Under the pieces are notes generated by a model. The model searched no databases and was not told the origin of the DNA. It was given only the letters and a program-made list of their open reading frames with translations. The position numbers and the translations under genes are program-made. This document shows, one piece after another, positions 45,094-60,932 of a DNA stretch of 64,000 nt (its first letter is position 1; each line of letters opens with the position of its first letter). The DNA comes from Gossypium raimondii (lineage: Eukaryota; Streptophyta; Magnoliopsida; Malvales; Malvaceae), in contig NC_068575.1 in the NCBI RefSeq assembly GCF_025698545.1, positions 57,421,980-57,485,979 on the forward strand, given 5' to 3'.

Positions 45094-46439
45094 CGCACTC
45101 TTCTTTACAGCTGAATCTCTGGCCTATGAATAACTCCTCATCATCAGATGTTACGGCCAGCCCGTGACGATGAACTATTTCAGGGTACTCTGGGAACTCA
45201 GCTACATACGCTGCGTCGGGGTCTATGAGCGACATGTGTGGCCCAAGATTATTGTGTATCAAAATATGCCGCATCTGCTCCCCGATCGAAGAAGCGTTAA
45301 TGTCTTCATCGTCGATATCATCAGGTACATCGTCCACATCGGGATCACCGTCACTATCGACCTCTTCATCCCAATGATCGCCACCACCTTCTTCTTCGCA
45401 ACCACATTCTTCTTCACCACCAATCATATCAACATCGGGTGTAATATTCAGGTCGATACCGATCCCACCCATAGTTGATTCACTATCAACGTATGATATT
45501 GGAGCCACCATCCGCGGTTCTTCAGCCCCGTCTTCTTCATCAGATGCATTTTGCTCCATACCGACTAACTCAGCAAATAAGTGAATCGGTGCATTATTGT
45601 CACTCCCATTCCCACAATAGAGATCGACCATTGTCTCAACGTCTTCGTCGTCTGCAAGTTCCATTTCGACGAATTTGACTGGATTTGTCGAAACTGGAAA
45701 CTTGTAGAAAATTTTTACTATCCTTCTCCCACAACGTCTTAAATTTTTTGCATTAATCCTTGCCTTCATTTCATCAAACGAGACATTTCTATTAAATCTC
45801 ATTGCTATTTGTTGTTGACATTCAAATACACATCCAACACTTGTTGTCAAGATGACTCCGTCGAAATAAACGCATACAAAAAACTTAGCATCCATCTTCA
45901 ATATTTAATCTGTCAAAAAATAAACAAAATCTCGTAAAACATCTCGCACGGATAATAAATAACTTAAATAAAAAAATTAATGTTTCAATATTCAATTTTG
46001 TACATGAAAGCCATTTAACCACTAATCCTAATAACCAACACAATAATAATATTAATAATTTTATATACAAAATAATACTAACTAAAATTATTAATAACTA
46101 ACTATAAAAATAATACTAGTTTTTTACTAACAATAATACTAAGTAACATCTTAATAATAATAATAATAATAATACTATAAAATTTTTATTTTTTGTAATA
46201 TTTTGATAATAAAACCCTAACTAAAACTATCAATTTGAGTTTTATTGATTTTAATCTTAATAACTAAATTAAAACAAAAAAATACAAATTATACAAAACA
46301 ATAACAATAACATAATCAATTATTTTTTAAAATACCTTATTTTTCTCTTCTCTTTCTCTCTTTTTTCCATGACCGCTTTTTTCTTTTCTTTTCTTCGATT
46401 TTTCTTGTTTCAATGGATGAGTTCGTGTTTATAACACGA

Positions 46440-46669
46440 GTAGTGCCGCCAATCTGGTTGGCAGGACTGGTGCCACCAACAGCGATTCCTCCACTGGTGC
46501 CGCCAACCTGCTTCCCTCTACCCAGGGAGTTGTCAAATCAGTTTAGGTTTTTTTTCTGTTTTTTGTTTTTTATATATTTTGGTAAATAAAAATTATATAT
46601 ATTTTGATAAATAAAAAATTTATAATATTTTGGTAATTTTTATTTTTTATATTATTTTTGTAAAAACCC
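46440..46669 (-). repeat. MULE right terminal inverted repeat
   Basis: Inverted partner of 36365-36622, sharing the GGCGGCACC words, CTGATTTGACAACTCCCTGG and the terminal ACAAAAATAATAT motif. Confidence 0.88.
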
Positions 46670-47019
46670 GTCAGTTTATACATATCATTTTTAACTATCA
46701 ATTAAATTTTACTAAACAATTTTAAATAAACAGTTAATAGTATCAATTAATTAAATCAATTAATAGAATTAATTAATCAAATCAACTACTATAATCATCA
46801 AATAGATGTGGAGTGTAATTCTTTTACATAAATCAAATCAAATATTTAAGAATAAAACAAATATAGTTTCGTACAACAGGAGACAGCCATTCAAGATTTA
46901 GAAAGTGCGTAGCCAACCAGCCATGGATGTTTCTGAGTTTCTGGACAAACTTAAAGGTCTCTTTCAGCATATCACATGGTTTTGCCTATTTGTGAAATGA
47001 AAAAAGAAAAAATGAATTT

Positions 47020-47410
47020 TTTTCACTTCAACTTTATAAAAAAAATAGTTTTAATTATTTAATATTTAATATTTTTTAGTTATTAAATTTATATTTTTTG
47101 TCAAATCATTATAAAATTAATACAAAATTAATATTTGTTAACTTTACTAACGCGACATATATGTGAATTATCACATGAATAACATGTTAATATTTAATTA
47201 ATTAATTTTAATTTTAAAAATATTTTTTATTGATTTAAAATTTAAAATTTTAAAATAATTAAATACTGATATGTTATTTACATGTGTGTCAAATCAATAA
47301 AGATAAAAAATATATTCATTTATTTAAAAGGTGATTTAATAAAATAAATTTAAAACTAAAAAATTAAATAAAAATTAAATATAATTTAAAAAAGTTGGAA
47401 CGTCAAAATT
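47020..47410. mobile_element. MITE-like element with long inverted ends
   Basis: The left arm (ACTTCAACTTTATAAAAAAAAT ... TTTTTTAGTTATTAAATTTAT) reappears inverted at the right (ATAAATTTAAAACTAAAAAA ... AAAAAAGTTGGAACG), about 80 bp per arm with mismatches. The core has GCGACATATATGTGAATTAT. No target duplication was resolved. Confidence 0.6.
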
Positions 47411-47799
47411 ATAATTTTCCATCAAACAAGCAATGATGTGACAAACTGACAATTGATGTGCATGAGCATGGAAAAATGGATGATGTGAAGTGAAAATTCT
47501 AAAAATGAAATTTTAGAAAAAATATTAAAATTACTAAAAGTTATTAATAATTATAATAACATTAAAATAATACAAAATGAAAAAAATACTATAAAATTAG
47601 AATATCATAGAAAATTTATGAAACTTGTACGAAATTGTAAAAAGTACATGAATTATTCAAATAAAATGAAGGCACTAATTCAGTTTAAACTTCACCTAGG
47701 ATGCTGAAGAATAATATTTTGAATTTTTTGTATTTTAATAATTCATATTATTTAATAATACTTTAATTTTTATGTTTTAAATAAAATAATAGGTATGTA

Positions 47800-47919
47800 A
47801 TGAAATTTTAACTCAGGCTAATTATATTAGAAAAGCTTTAAATTTATCACGCAAATAAAGTTTTGTTTTAACATTTTTATACATTTTAATTTTATTATGT
47901 AATTTTATTATCTCCATAG

Positions 47920-47961
<42 letters not shown>

Positions 47962-48195
47962 TATTTATTAAGTGTTTTACTGAGTTGAGAAATGTTCTTT
48001 AATAGTTAAAATAAGTTATATTATTTGAGGGTAATTTAAATTTTTATTAAAAATCAATAAAAATATGAATATAATAGAATTTGAACACAAATAAATTATA
48101 TTAGTAAAACTTTTAATTTACCATTTAACTAAAGTTTCATTTTGATTTTTATACATTTCAATTTTTATTATACACATTTTATTACCTCTATCAAT

Positions 48196-48238
<43 letters not shown>

Positions 48239-48450
48239 TAATGTATATTAATGTATTCGATTGAGTTTGTATTACAAGTTAACTTGACAACAACTCAAGA
48301 TTAATCACAACACTATGATAAACAATTTTAATATAATATTTTCATTTTAACATCGTATATATTTCATGTGTTATTATTAATTAGCTTCAAATCATATGTT
48401 TTATTATTTATTATATGTTATTTATAAACAAATATTTGTGATCTAAATTT
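47800..48450. repeat. Two diverged tandem copies of a unit of about 300 bp
   Basis: Each copy has AATTATATTAG-AAA-CTTT-AATTTA, TTTTTATACATTT, TTATTA and then an AT or TG/TA microsatellite. The closing part of the second copy (TTTTCATTTTAACATCGTA, TTATTATTAATTAG) reappears at 52305-52355 beyond the solo LTR. Confidence 0.55.
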
Positions 48451-49486
48451 ATAGTTCCCACAAGCATGCGCGTGTGATAAAATTTATAGTATTAATAATT
48501 GTAACACCCTTAACCCTTAACCGTCGCCGAAACAGGATTACGGAGTATTACCGGACTTTATGGATTAAAAACGAACATTTTAAAATATTTAATATACATA
48601 TCAGGAATCAATAATAAAAAACTCATATTGTCCCTTATATGGCCCTCAATGCCCTAAGTACGCATTAGAAATAAATCGGGATCAAATCGAAAACTCAGAA
48701 AACTTTTCATGAAATTCCAAAATTTTTCCTAGGTGCAGGAGACACACGCCCGTGTGGCCAGGCAATGTGGCTCACGCGGCCAAGAGACACGCCCGTGCCT
48801 TAGGTCGTGTGGGCATTTGATGTGAGATAAACAGACGTGTCCCAGCCCGTATCTATACCCTTATAACTCTCTCACTTGGGTCACACGGCCAAGCCACACC
48901 CCCGTGTGCTAGGCCATGTGTAAAGTGCATGGGCCACACAGCCAAGCCACATGCCCGTGTGCTGGGCCGTGTGCAAAAACCTGAGCATTCTGTTTTGAAA
49001 TTTTAATATGCAAGGGACACATGGCCTGACCACACACCTATGTGCCAGGCTGTGTGTCACACACGGCTAAGACACACGCCCGTGTCTCTGCCCGTGTGGA
49101 CGAAAATAGGTCATTTTATGGCATCTCTTCTCACCCATTCTTGACTTTAACCTATACAACTCAAATTTCATACTTATAGGTCATAACAAGATCTTCAAAA
49201 CAATCAATTCCTAACTTTAATATGGTTATATTATCTCATATATTCTAACATTCTAACTAGAACATAAATCAATTCACTCATAAATTACCTATATCAACAT
49301 GCTTATCAATTCATTCATTACTATGCTTAGAAATTATTCATCCATTAACCACACCAACACTTATACCAAACATGACAAAACCATACATATATAAGTTGAC
49401 TTGAAACATAAGCATAGTGTAATTTTTATCATCTACACAACCATTTAAATCCTTATACATGCCGTATAAAACATAGTATGTATAGA

Positions 49487-50169
49487 TAGGGGTGTGCAAA
49501 ATTCGGGTAAAACCGAAAAAATTTGATTAACCGATCGAATTCGGTTAATCGGTCGGTTAATCGAATTTTTTCGGTTGGGGGTTGGTTAATTATTTTTTAA
49601 TTTTTCAGTTAACAGTTAATTCGGTTCGAAATCGGTCGGTTAACTGAATTTTTTCGGTTTAACCGAAAAAATTAATAAATAAAATTATAATATATAAATA
49701 GGCCCACTATTCACCTAAACCCAATCCAAACTCAAGTATCCAACCCAACCCAACCCAACCCAATCATAAAAATTACAAATAATTTAATAAATAAAAACAA
49801 TTTAATTTCAAGACTTATGTAATGTTAGTGATTCAAAGACTTATGTAATGTTTTTAATTATGTAGTGATTCAATTCGGTTAATTCGGTTAATTCGGGTAA
49901 TTCGGGTAATTCGGTTAATTCAGTTAATTCGGGTAATTCGGGTAATTCGGTTAATTCAGTTAATTCAATTAATTCGGTTAATTTTTAACCAAAAATAAAA
50001 AACATATAATTTTTGGTTAATTCGGTTAACCGACCGAATTAACCGAAAAAATTTCAGTTCGGTTAATTTTTTTGAAAAAAATTTGGTTCGGTTAACAGTT
50101 AAAAATTTTGAAAGATCGGTTAATTCGATTAATGTTATTTCGGGTCGGTTAACCGACTAAACACCCCTA
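49487..50169. mobile_element. hAT-like non-autonomous element rich in TTAATTCGG/CCGAATTAA
   Basis: Inverted ends are TAGGGGTGTG and its counterpart ACACCCCTA. 8-bp flanks are TGTATAGA (49479-49486) and TGTATAGC (50170-50177), seven of eight matching, as for hAT elements. The interior is a dense set of GGTTAATTCGG repeats in both orientations and has no coding capacity. Confidence 0.88.
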
Positions 50170-50469
50170 TGTATAGCAAAATCTACCGGGGCAAGTTGGA
50201 TAGTGTGATACGATGTGTTGATCCGATCTCCCGACTTTTAGAAAATCTATAAAGAACATTAAACAATAGAAGTAAGCTTAAAAAAGCTTAGTAAATTCGT
50301 TGGCTTTAAACATAAATCTTACCAAAATTAATATAATAAATTCAACAATTAATTAATAATACATTCTTCCCGTCAAAAACACAACATAATTCGATGAATA
50401 CTTTTCCCTCAAATCAATATCAATAAAAAATGATAAATCTTTCAATTTCAATCACATAAGTCTTTTGTC

Positions 50470-50665
50470 AAACCTCGTCAAATCGGAGAACGGCTTATAG
50501 ATATGAGTACATTGTAGTCAAAATCCCGAAGGCTGCACAGAAGCACGTAAGTGCAAAACAGAAACCCAAAGGGTTGAGCGAAGCTCATAGGAACTGTATG
50601 GAAACCCATTAAGGTTAAACGGAAACTCATATGAGTTAAGAGAAGCTCGTGGAGCTAAACGGAAA
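50470..50665. repeat. Tandem array (about 26-30 bp units) in solo LTR
   Basis: Repeated 'aaacggaaactcat...gagtt' and 'gaagctcatagg' words. These are the counterpart of the GAGC arrays in the other LTRs. Confidence 0.6.
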
Positions 50666-50722
50666 GTAAACACAAAAGTTCACAACAAATGATGAACCTC
50701 GGTTTACTTAGGTAAATTGCCA

Positions 50723-50836
50723 TCAATTCATCATTTACATTTTCCGTCAATTCATCCTTTACATTTTCCGCCAGTTCCTCCTTTATATTTTCCGTCAATT
50801 TATCCTTTACATTTTTCGTCAATTCATCCTTTACCA
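50723..50836. repeat. 24-bp tandem repeat, about 4.7 copies
   Basis: Unit TCAATTCATCCTTTACATTT plus TCCG. Because 24 is divisible by three, the minus strand translates as an eight-residue repeat (DELTENVK), which gives a false coding look. Confidence 0.92.
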
Positions 50837-52481
50837 AAGAACAATTATACTCAATCCTACGTCTCCACTCGGTTTTGAACATTCAAATCAATTTTATAAT
50901 TTAACAGTAAAATATTTTTTTTAACTATAGATATAAATAAATACATAATAACATTCATCAAGTTAATAAATAAATATAAAAATTTAACCATACGAACTTA
51001 CTTGAGTTAAATTGTAAGATTTGTAGTAATTCAGGGACTATTCATTATTTTTCCTTTTTCACGTTTGTCTACAGGCTCTTGATCTAAAATGTAAAATTAT
51101 TCATTTATCAGCATATATTTAAATTTCAGTCCACTTCACAATTAATACCCTCACTTTTCAAAATTACACAATTACCCCAAATTTTTATAGTTTTTACAAT
51201 TTAGTCATTCACCAATTAGTTTATTAATTGAGCTAAATTTTCTCAATTGAAAATTTATCTAGATATTATAAGCTATCATACTGTCTTTTATCAACAAAAT
51301 TTTAGTATCAAACCCTAACTTTTAATCTTTTCACAATTTAGTCCTAAAATCATTTTTTTTGAAATCACTTGATAAAATTACCATATAACAAAATTAAAGC
51401 TCTAAATCCATGTTAATTCATCACAAAATTCCAACACTAATCAATGGTAACTTTCAAAATTACCCATAAAATCAAAAACTAATGAAATAGATAGTTGGAT
51501 CTAGTTGTAAAAGTCTTAAAAACACAAAAAATTCAAGAAAAGAGCAAGAATTAAACTTACTTGAAGCAAAAATAAGAAAAGGACTCTCGCGTTTTGAGCA
51601 GCTCATTCATGAAGAAAATGGTCTAGAGTTCTCTTTGAATTTCAATTTGTTTGTTTAATTTTACAAAACTTTCCATTTTACCCATTGTTCACACTAATTT
51701 TGTTATTTCTTGTACACATATGCTGTTTCAGCCTTCTAATGAGTGTATAATTTCCTTTTTGGTCCTCCCTTATTTAACTCTCAAGCTATTTAATCACCAA
51801 TTTCTTAATTAGCAAGTTTACACCTTTTTCAATTTAGTCCTTTTTACTTAATTAACTATCAAAACGTTAAAATTTTCTAACGAAACTTTAATACTAACTT
51901 AATGACACTTTGTAAATAATTATAAAAATATTTATGGCTCTGTTTATAAAATCGAGGTCTCAATACCCCGTTTTCACAACCAATTTACCTAATAAATTAT
52001 TCTAAAACCCAAATCACTAATTCAAAAGTCTTCCTAAGATCACACTTGACTCGGAAATAATAATTAATAAAATTTTCAAACTCACTTGTTGGATTTAGTG
52101 GTCTCGAACCACTATTTTCGACACCATTGAAAATTGGACTGTTACAATAATCTTGTCGATTTAGTTGGTATCATAAGTTAAATCGGCACCAACTCAAATT
52201 TGATGACAATATCATAATAAAAATTGTATTCTTTTAATATTCTTAATTTAATGTATATACATATTTAAATTTTGTTTTACTCACAATTAAATTAAATTTC
52301 TTTTCATTTTAACATTGTACATTTTTTAATTTGTTGTTATTATTAATTAGTTTCAAAATATATATTAAAGATACCTTTATATTTGAAAGTGGTACAACTT
52401 TTAATATTTATTTAGAGGTATAGTTATTTGCTTAAATTTAAAGGGTTTTTTAAATAAAATGTTTCATTTCAAAGTATCAAA

Positions 52482-53116
52482 TAGACTTACTCATGGGCTG
52501 GGTCACTTGGTTTGCCCGAAAAGTGGGAAGGTTTGGGTAAAAATATAGATCCGAAAAATGGCCTTAGACAAAAAAATAATGCCCATTTTTTAAACGGGTC
52601 GAGCCTCGGGTAAGGCATTTTTGGCCCAGGTCTGACTCGAATTCACAAAAGGACAAAAAAATTGTTATTTTTTTTGTTGTTTTAATACTATTTTCTTATT
52701 TTTTTCTCCCTATTTTGCTAGCATTTCACAATTACGTTACTACCATTTTGTTATTATTTGAATATTATATAATACTTGCTATATTGTTAATTTTGTTATT
52801 ATTTTAGAGGCATTTACTTGTTAAGTTGCATCTATCTTAGAGTTATTTAAGTATACATATTTTTAAAAATTTATTTTCAATTTGTTGGGAAATATTTATT
52901 TTAATATTTTTAGTATTTTTTATATATGATATATATTTAAAAATTATATAAAAATAAAAAAAAACAATACAGGCAGGTTGAATCCAAATTTTAGTATTTT
53001 TTTGGGACAGACTTAGACAAAATTTTAAATTAAATTTTTAGGTTAAACCAAACCTAACAAACAGGCTTAAATTTTTGATTGAACCTAACCTAAACCTCGA
53101 CCCATAAACTCCTCTA
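52482..53116. mobile_element. hAT-like non-autonomous element rich in GGGTCGGGC-type words
   Basis: Ends TAGACTTACTCATGGGC and, inverted, TAGAGGAGTTTATGGG. Flanks GTATCAAA (52474-52481) and ATCTCAAA (53117-53124) match at six of eight. The core contains GGGTCGAGCCTCGGGTAAGG. No coding region is seen. Confidence 0.7.
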
Positions 53117-53399
53117 ATCTCAAATAAACAAAGGCTTACGGAGTAAAAGTAACAGACGAAGACTTTAATTCCGTACAAGACAAATATGAATTTCTAATGA
53201 GAGCGATTGGGTCTAAAGGCTAAACCCAGTTGAGGGAAAATTATCACATAACCTACCTATACAATGTCTATTTTAAGAGACTTTTTCGTAATTAAAAGAA
53301 GTAAAAAGGGTATTTACGTCATATCATGTTAAACAAATGAAAATCCCACAATATCGCTTCCGATCTTGAATATTTGCTTTGAAGTTTCAATAACACTGA

Positions 53400-54140
53400 T
53401 TCTTTATTCGTTTCTTGTGCAGATTTGCGATCAAAATTCTTCTATTCTCCTCTGTAAGTCCTTTCTTTCTCCCTCTATTTTTTATCGTTAATTTTCCTAT
53501 ATTTTCATTTCGTTATCAATTTTTTAGAAATGATAAGATATGTTTGCAACTGGGTTTATTTAGAATTGAACTACACGCGGACTTTAGTTTCTGGGTCATT
53601 TAATTTCTATTTTTTCTTGTATTTAATAGTTACCCAATTTAATCCATAGCTCAAAGATATGGTCTTTACTGCTGGAAAAATTGAAAAAAAGGAGAAAATA
53701 TTTGGTTGTTAATTGATTTTATTTTATCTGCTAAATCATCCATAAAGAAGAACTGCAACTTTGACGTTAATTATTCTGGATTTTATTGAATTAATTAGTA
53801 CCTACTGCTAGATTTTATGTTTCTTAAGCTTGGTTATTTGGATTTGGAAGTTCAGTGGTGATCCGATTGTTTGGTTTCTAAACAATAATATATAGTAGTA
53901 AATACTATTTTTTCATGCATTTGGAGGCTCTTTGTAGGTCATATCCCTATATTCATGTGTCAGAAATAAGTGTCAGACAATTATTTCAAGAAGAATGAAG
54001 AGTTCAAGCAATATATTTTCTTTAATAACTTCTTTATTTAACATCTGAGATTAGCAAATTTGTCTTTCTTTTTGTGTGTTTAGACGAATCTGGTTTATCT
54101 GCAAAGGATCCTCTAGGAGACAGTTGAGTGTTTAACTATT
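53400..54140 (+). promoter_or_regulatory. Probable 5' UTR exon, leader intron and second UTR exon of the TMEM230-like gene
   Basis: A donor CTCT|GTAAGTCC at about 53451 and an acceptor GTGTTTAG at about 54083 bound an A/T-rich intron of roughly 630 bp. This leaves a 57-bp leader before the ATG at 54141. Transcription probably starts just upstream of 53400. Confidence 0.55.
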
Positions 54141-55575
54141 ATGTCGTCTAGGCGTCATGTTCGTTACAGTCCTTTAGCTGTTGATGAAGATGATGATTAT
54201 AATGGTGGAAGGCGTTTCGACCCAAGGTTTGATTATTCACCAAAAGCCTTTGATAGAGTCCCATGGAAATCCATTGTCCTTGCAGTCTTTCTGCTTTGTC
54301 TGGGGTGCTTGCTTCTTTTTCTTTCGTTTTTCATCTTCTCGGGGCATATGGGAGGAGAGAAGTCACAGGCATATGGCCTTCTAGTCCTCGGAATTCTTAC
54401 TTTCCTTCCAGGTACGCAACTGATTCGACAAAATGTGTTTTTAACTGGATGGTGTTGAAAGTATGTCTAACTGTTGAATTGGTGATTTGGTTTAAAAATT
54501 TAAATCAATTTTCAGAGTTATGCTTAACTTGTTTCCTTAGTACCTGATGGTTAATGATATTTCGTTATGTAATGGTGAAATTAGTCTGGGTTCTCAGGGA
54601 GGGAAGTTGTTTATCATCCTTGGATAATTATTGAATACTAGTATAGAGCTTGCTGTGAAATCATTGTTTTAATTGTTTCATGTATGCTGTTCACTGGTCT
54701 GGACTTGGGTGGATCTAGTTATGATATTGCTAAAACATATGACCCTTGCATTTATGGTTATAGAGCCATAGGGCATTCCATTTCTTGTTTTTTATGTATT
54801 GCTGACTTGGGGACGTTTTGGGTGAAGATGACATCTAAGTTATTGGGATGTGGGTGTGAGTGTTGGATACGGCATGTATCTGTTCTAGGTATCTTTTTTT
54901 TTTGAAGTTTTCCATATATTCAGAGCGTACTTAGAGGGTCATATACCAACCATTTCTAGGTATGCATTGGACATGGGTGTGGAACATTAATACTTTAAAA
55001 GAAAAAGGAAGAATTGAGCAGCACTAGATGATTTTAGCCCCTTTGTTTGGATGGAGGGAGATGGTATGAGAAATTTTCTTGTATTTCCTTGAAGTTGAGG
55101 GAATTTTAGTGGGAGAAAATAAATTCTTCCTTCTATGGAACTTCCAAATTTTGATTTCCTTTAAAACTAATTTCGTCACGACCATTTATTCGGGAAGCAA
55201 TAATAGGAAAACTCTATGCTTTTGATCAGACTCACTTATATTTATTTCATTACGATCCCATTTGCAACAAACATTCCTGTGAGAGGCATTACATACCAAA
55301 AAGTGCATGACAAATACAACTGTGGCATTGCGGCATTGCAGGCGAAGTTTTTATTGAATAACTTAAAAAACCATCATTCTGATGTCTCTTTGAAAGCCTC
55401 TTAACGATCTGCTTCGATGCTATCTTTAGCTATTGTCAAACTTCAAAAGAGTGTGACTGATGCTATTTTTATTGATCGGAACTTGTATGCTGCAGGTTTT
55501 TACGAGACTCGGATAGCATATTATTCTTGGAGGGGTGCTGAAGGATACAGCTTTGCTTCCATTCCAGATTATTAA
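54141..55575 (+). CDS. TMEM230-like small membrane protein, 2 coding exons, 116 aa
   Basis: Exons 54141-54411 and 55496-55575 join as CTTCCAG|GTTTTTACGAG, GT-AG, phase kept. The protein begins MSSRRHVRYSPLAVDEDDDY, an acidic cytosolic head, then FDYSPKAFDRVPWKSIVLAV leading into the first membrane segment (about residues 44-68). A loop SGHMGGEKSQAYG follows, and the second segment (about 77-95) ends in LPGFYETRIAYYSWRGAEGY. This GHMGGE...FYETRIAYYSWRG signature is the TMEM230/TMEM134 family, and the length is normal for plants (about 115-120). In animals TMEM230 sits on secretory and recycling vesicles; the plant role is not established. The 1.08 kb intron contains no other recognised element. 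The gene is followed by SnRK1 alpha in the same direction. Confidence 0.94.
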
Positions 55576-56550
55576 GACTTGAGGTTTGTCGAGGGATGCA
55601 TCCCCCTTCCCTCCGCCGCCTCCTCTTGTATTGAACTAAATCGTAACATTATAGTTAAAGAGATTGTTTAAAGCAACCTTACAATGCTGTAAATTCATGA
55701 ATTTTGAGTGCAATCTATTCGTTACTTTAATCGTAAACAGGCAGAAAACATCCTTTAGTTCAAGTTTCTTTCCTCTTAGAGACAGGTTCAGCCATATGTA
55801 AAGGGCAATGAATTTTTTTATTTAAGTCGAATTTTATTTTAAACAGTAATATGGGTTATCGGGCCTGGTCAAGAAAAATTAAAAGTTCATACTGTTGTCC
55901 GACCTGACTCATAGAGTCCAAAGGTATCTATGTTTTTCTTTTTCTTCTTTGGATGTAAAAAGGTCATGGAAATTGCTGTTGAAATGAACTCAGTGTTTGG
56001 TTTCCTTTGAATATACATTTTATTTAAATTTAAATGTAAAAAATAGTTATTTAATATTTTATTGTTTTTGAATAATAAAACAGGCCAAGGAAGTTAAAAC
56101 TGTGATGATCCAGCTGTTCTCTGGTAAAAAAAAGTTAAATTTGTTTTATTTGGATTTTTAATATTTATTTTCATTATAAGTTGTGTAATTATAAATTAGT
56201 ATTAGTTATTGAAATTTTATGTATAAATAGAATATATGTATTAAATATATGGTGTTTGGACTATGAACATGTCATATTGATTTTATATTATTTCAATCAA
56301 GACAAGCTACAATGAACAGATTGTGCGTCAATGCTCATTTAAGTATTTTTCCCTTTGACATCATTTAAATATATTGTTTAACCTACATGTATTTATTTAT
56401 CCTAATTATTTACATATATTTTGACCCTTTTTTAAATAAAATAATTGAGATCTTCTTTCCTTTTCGCTTCTTGTATATAAAAAGTTTTCCCTCGATGAAT
56501 ACAACATTCGAAAAAAAAAAAGGGTCATAGCTTCGCTTGTTTGGTCTTCT
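55576..56550. other. Intergenic spacer between TMEM230-like gene and SnRK1 alpha
   Basis: It holds the 3' UTR of the first gene and the promoter of the second. A/T-rich, nothing else recognised. Confidence 0.55.
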
Positions 56551-56715
56551 CCGATCGAATTCCCCATTAACAAAGAAACAAAGAAAGCCGAAGCGGAGGC
56601 AGTTTCGATCCGATCATGTGATTTTTACACTTACATTCCATGATCTTTTAACTGCTTTGATTCGATTGATTTTGATTTTTTTTTTTTTTTGGTTTCGAAT
56701 TTAAGGAAGAGAAAA

Positions 56716-60932
<4,217 letters not shown>

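Larger units (their letters stand above)
40238..45895 (-). pseudogene. MuDR-type (MULE) transposase gene, broken and split by a solo LTR
   Basis: Coding order on the minus strand: 45895-45094 N-terminal part with a PB1-like start (MDAKFFVCVYFDG) and a long acidic stretch (roughly DEEVDSDGDPDVDDVPDD); the solo LTR; 42202-41971 MuDR domain ([54 protein letters not shown]); then MULE transposase with LVQVDGTWLYGKYTQ (first Asp), ICIISDRGKGLIA (second Asp) and ANLVEGINAVLLKTRHL (Glu). These are followed by a SWIM motif RRCECRRFETLHYPCAYV, in which the usual His is Tyr, and a C-terminal knuckle CGICRLSGHSRNKC. Damage: stops near 41971, 41886, 41404 and 41018, a 94-bp tandem duplication at 41600-41793, a frame change near 40470 and the LTR insertion. 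Confidence 0.92.
36365..46669. mobile_element. Mutator-like element (MULE) carrying MuDR-type transposase and a PMD gene, 10.3 kb
   Basis: The ends are inverted: GGTTTTTTACAAAAATAATA on the left and, on the complement of the right end, GGGTTTTTACAAAAATAATA. Both continue with the same order of ACCAAAATATTATAA, TTTACCAAAATATAT, CTGATTTGACAACTCCCTGG and GGCGGCACC repeats over about 230-260 bp. GTCGGTTTAT (36355-36364) and GTCAGTTTAT (46670-46679) give a 10-bp target duplication with one mismatch; MULEs make 8-11 bp. Inside are a PMD gene (plus) and a transposase gene (minus), convergent and meeting near 39850-40240. A solo LTR of 2891 bp is nested at 42203-45093. Both genes carry stops, so the copy is dead. 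Confidence 0.92.
46680..48494. other. AT-rich intergenic DNA with MITE, duplicated unit and microsatellites
   Basis: No gene is seen. It contains the MITE-like element at 47020-47410, two diverged copies of a unit of about 300 bp, an AT tract at 47922-47960 and a TG/TA tract at 48196-48234. Confidence 0.55.
48500..52146 (-). mobile_element. Solo LTR with nested hAT-like element, 3647 bp
   Basis: It starts TGTAACACCCTT and ends TTGGACTGTTACA, minus orientation. Exact target duplication ATAAT at 48495-48499 and 52147-52151. CACGG/CCGTG palindromes fill 48735-49105 and two tandem arrays lie at 50470-50665 and 50723-50836. Without the nested insertion, the LTR is about 2.95 kb, the size of its sisters. 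Confidence 0.92.

Noticed and set aside
50655..50882. Minus-strand frame with an eight-residue repeat DELTENVK
   Set aside because: It is the translation of a 24-bp tandem array inside a solo LTR. There is no start context, no homology and no intact gene around it.
54684..54905. Plus-strand frame in the TMEM230-like intron
   Set aside because: No homology. It lies wholly between two exons joined by good splice sites.
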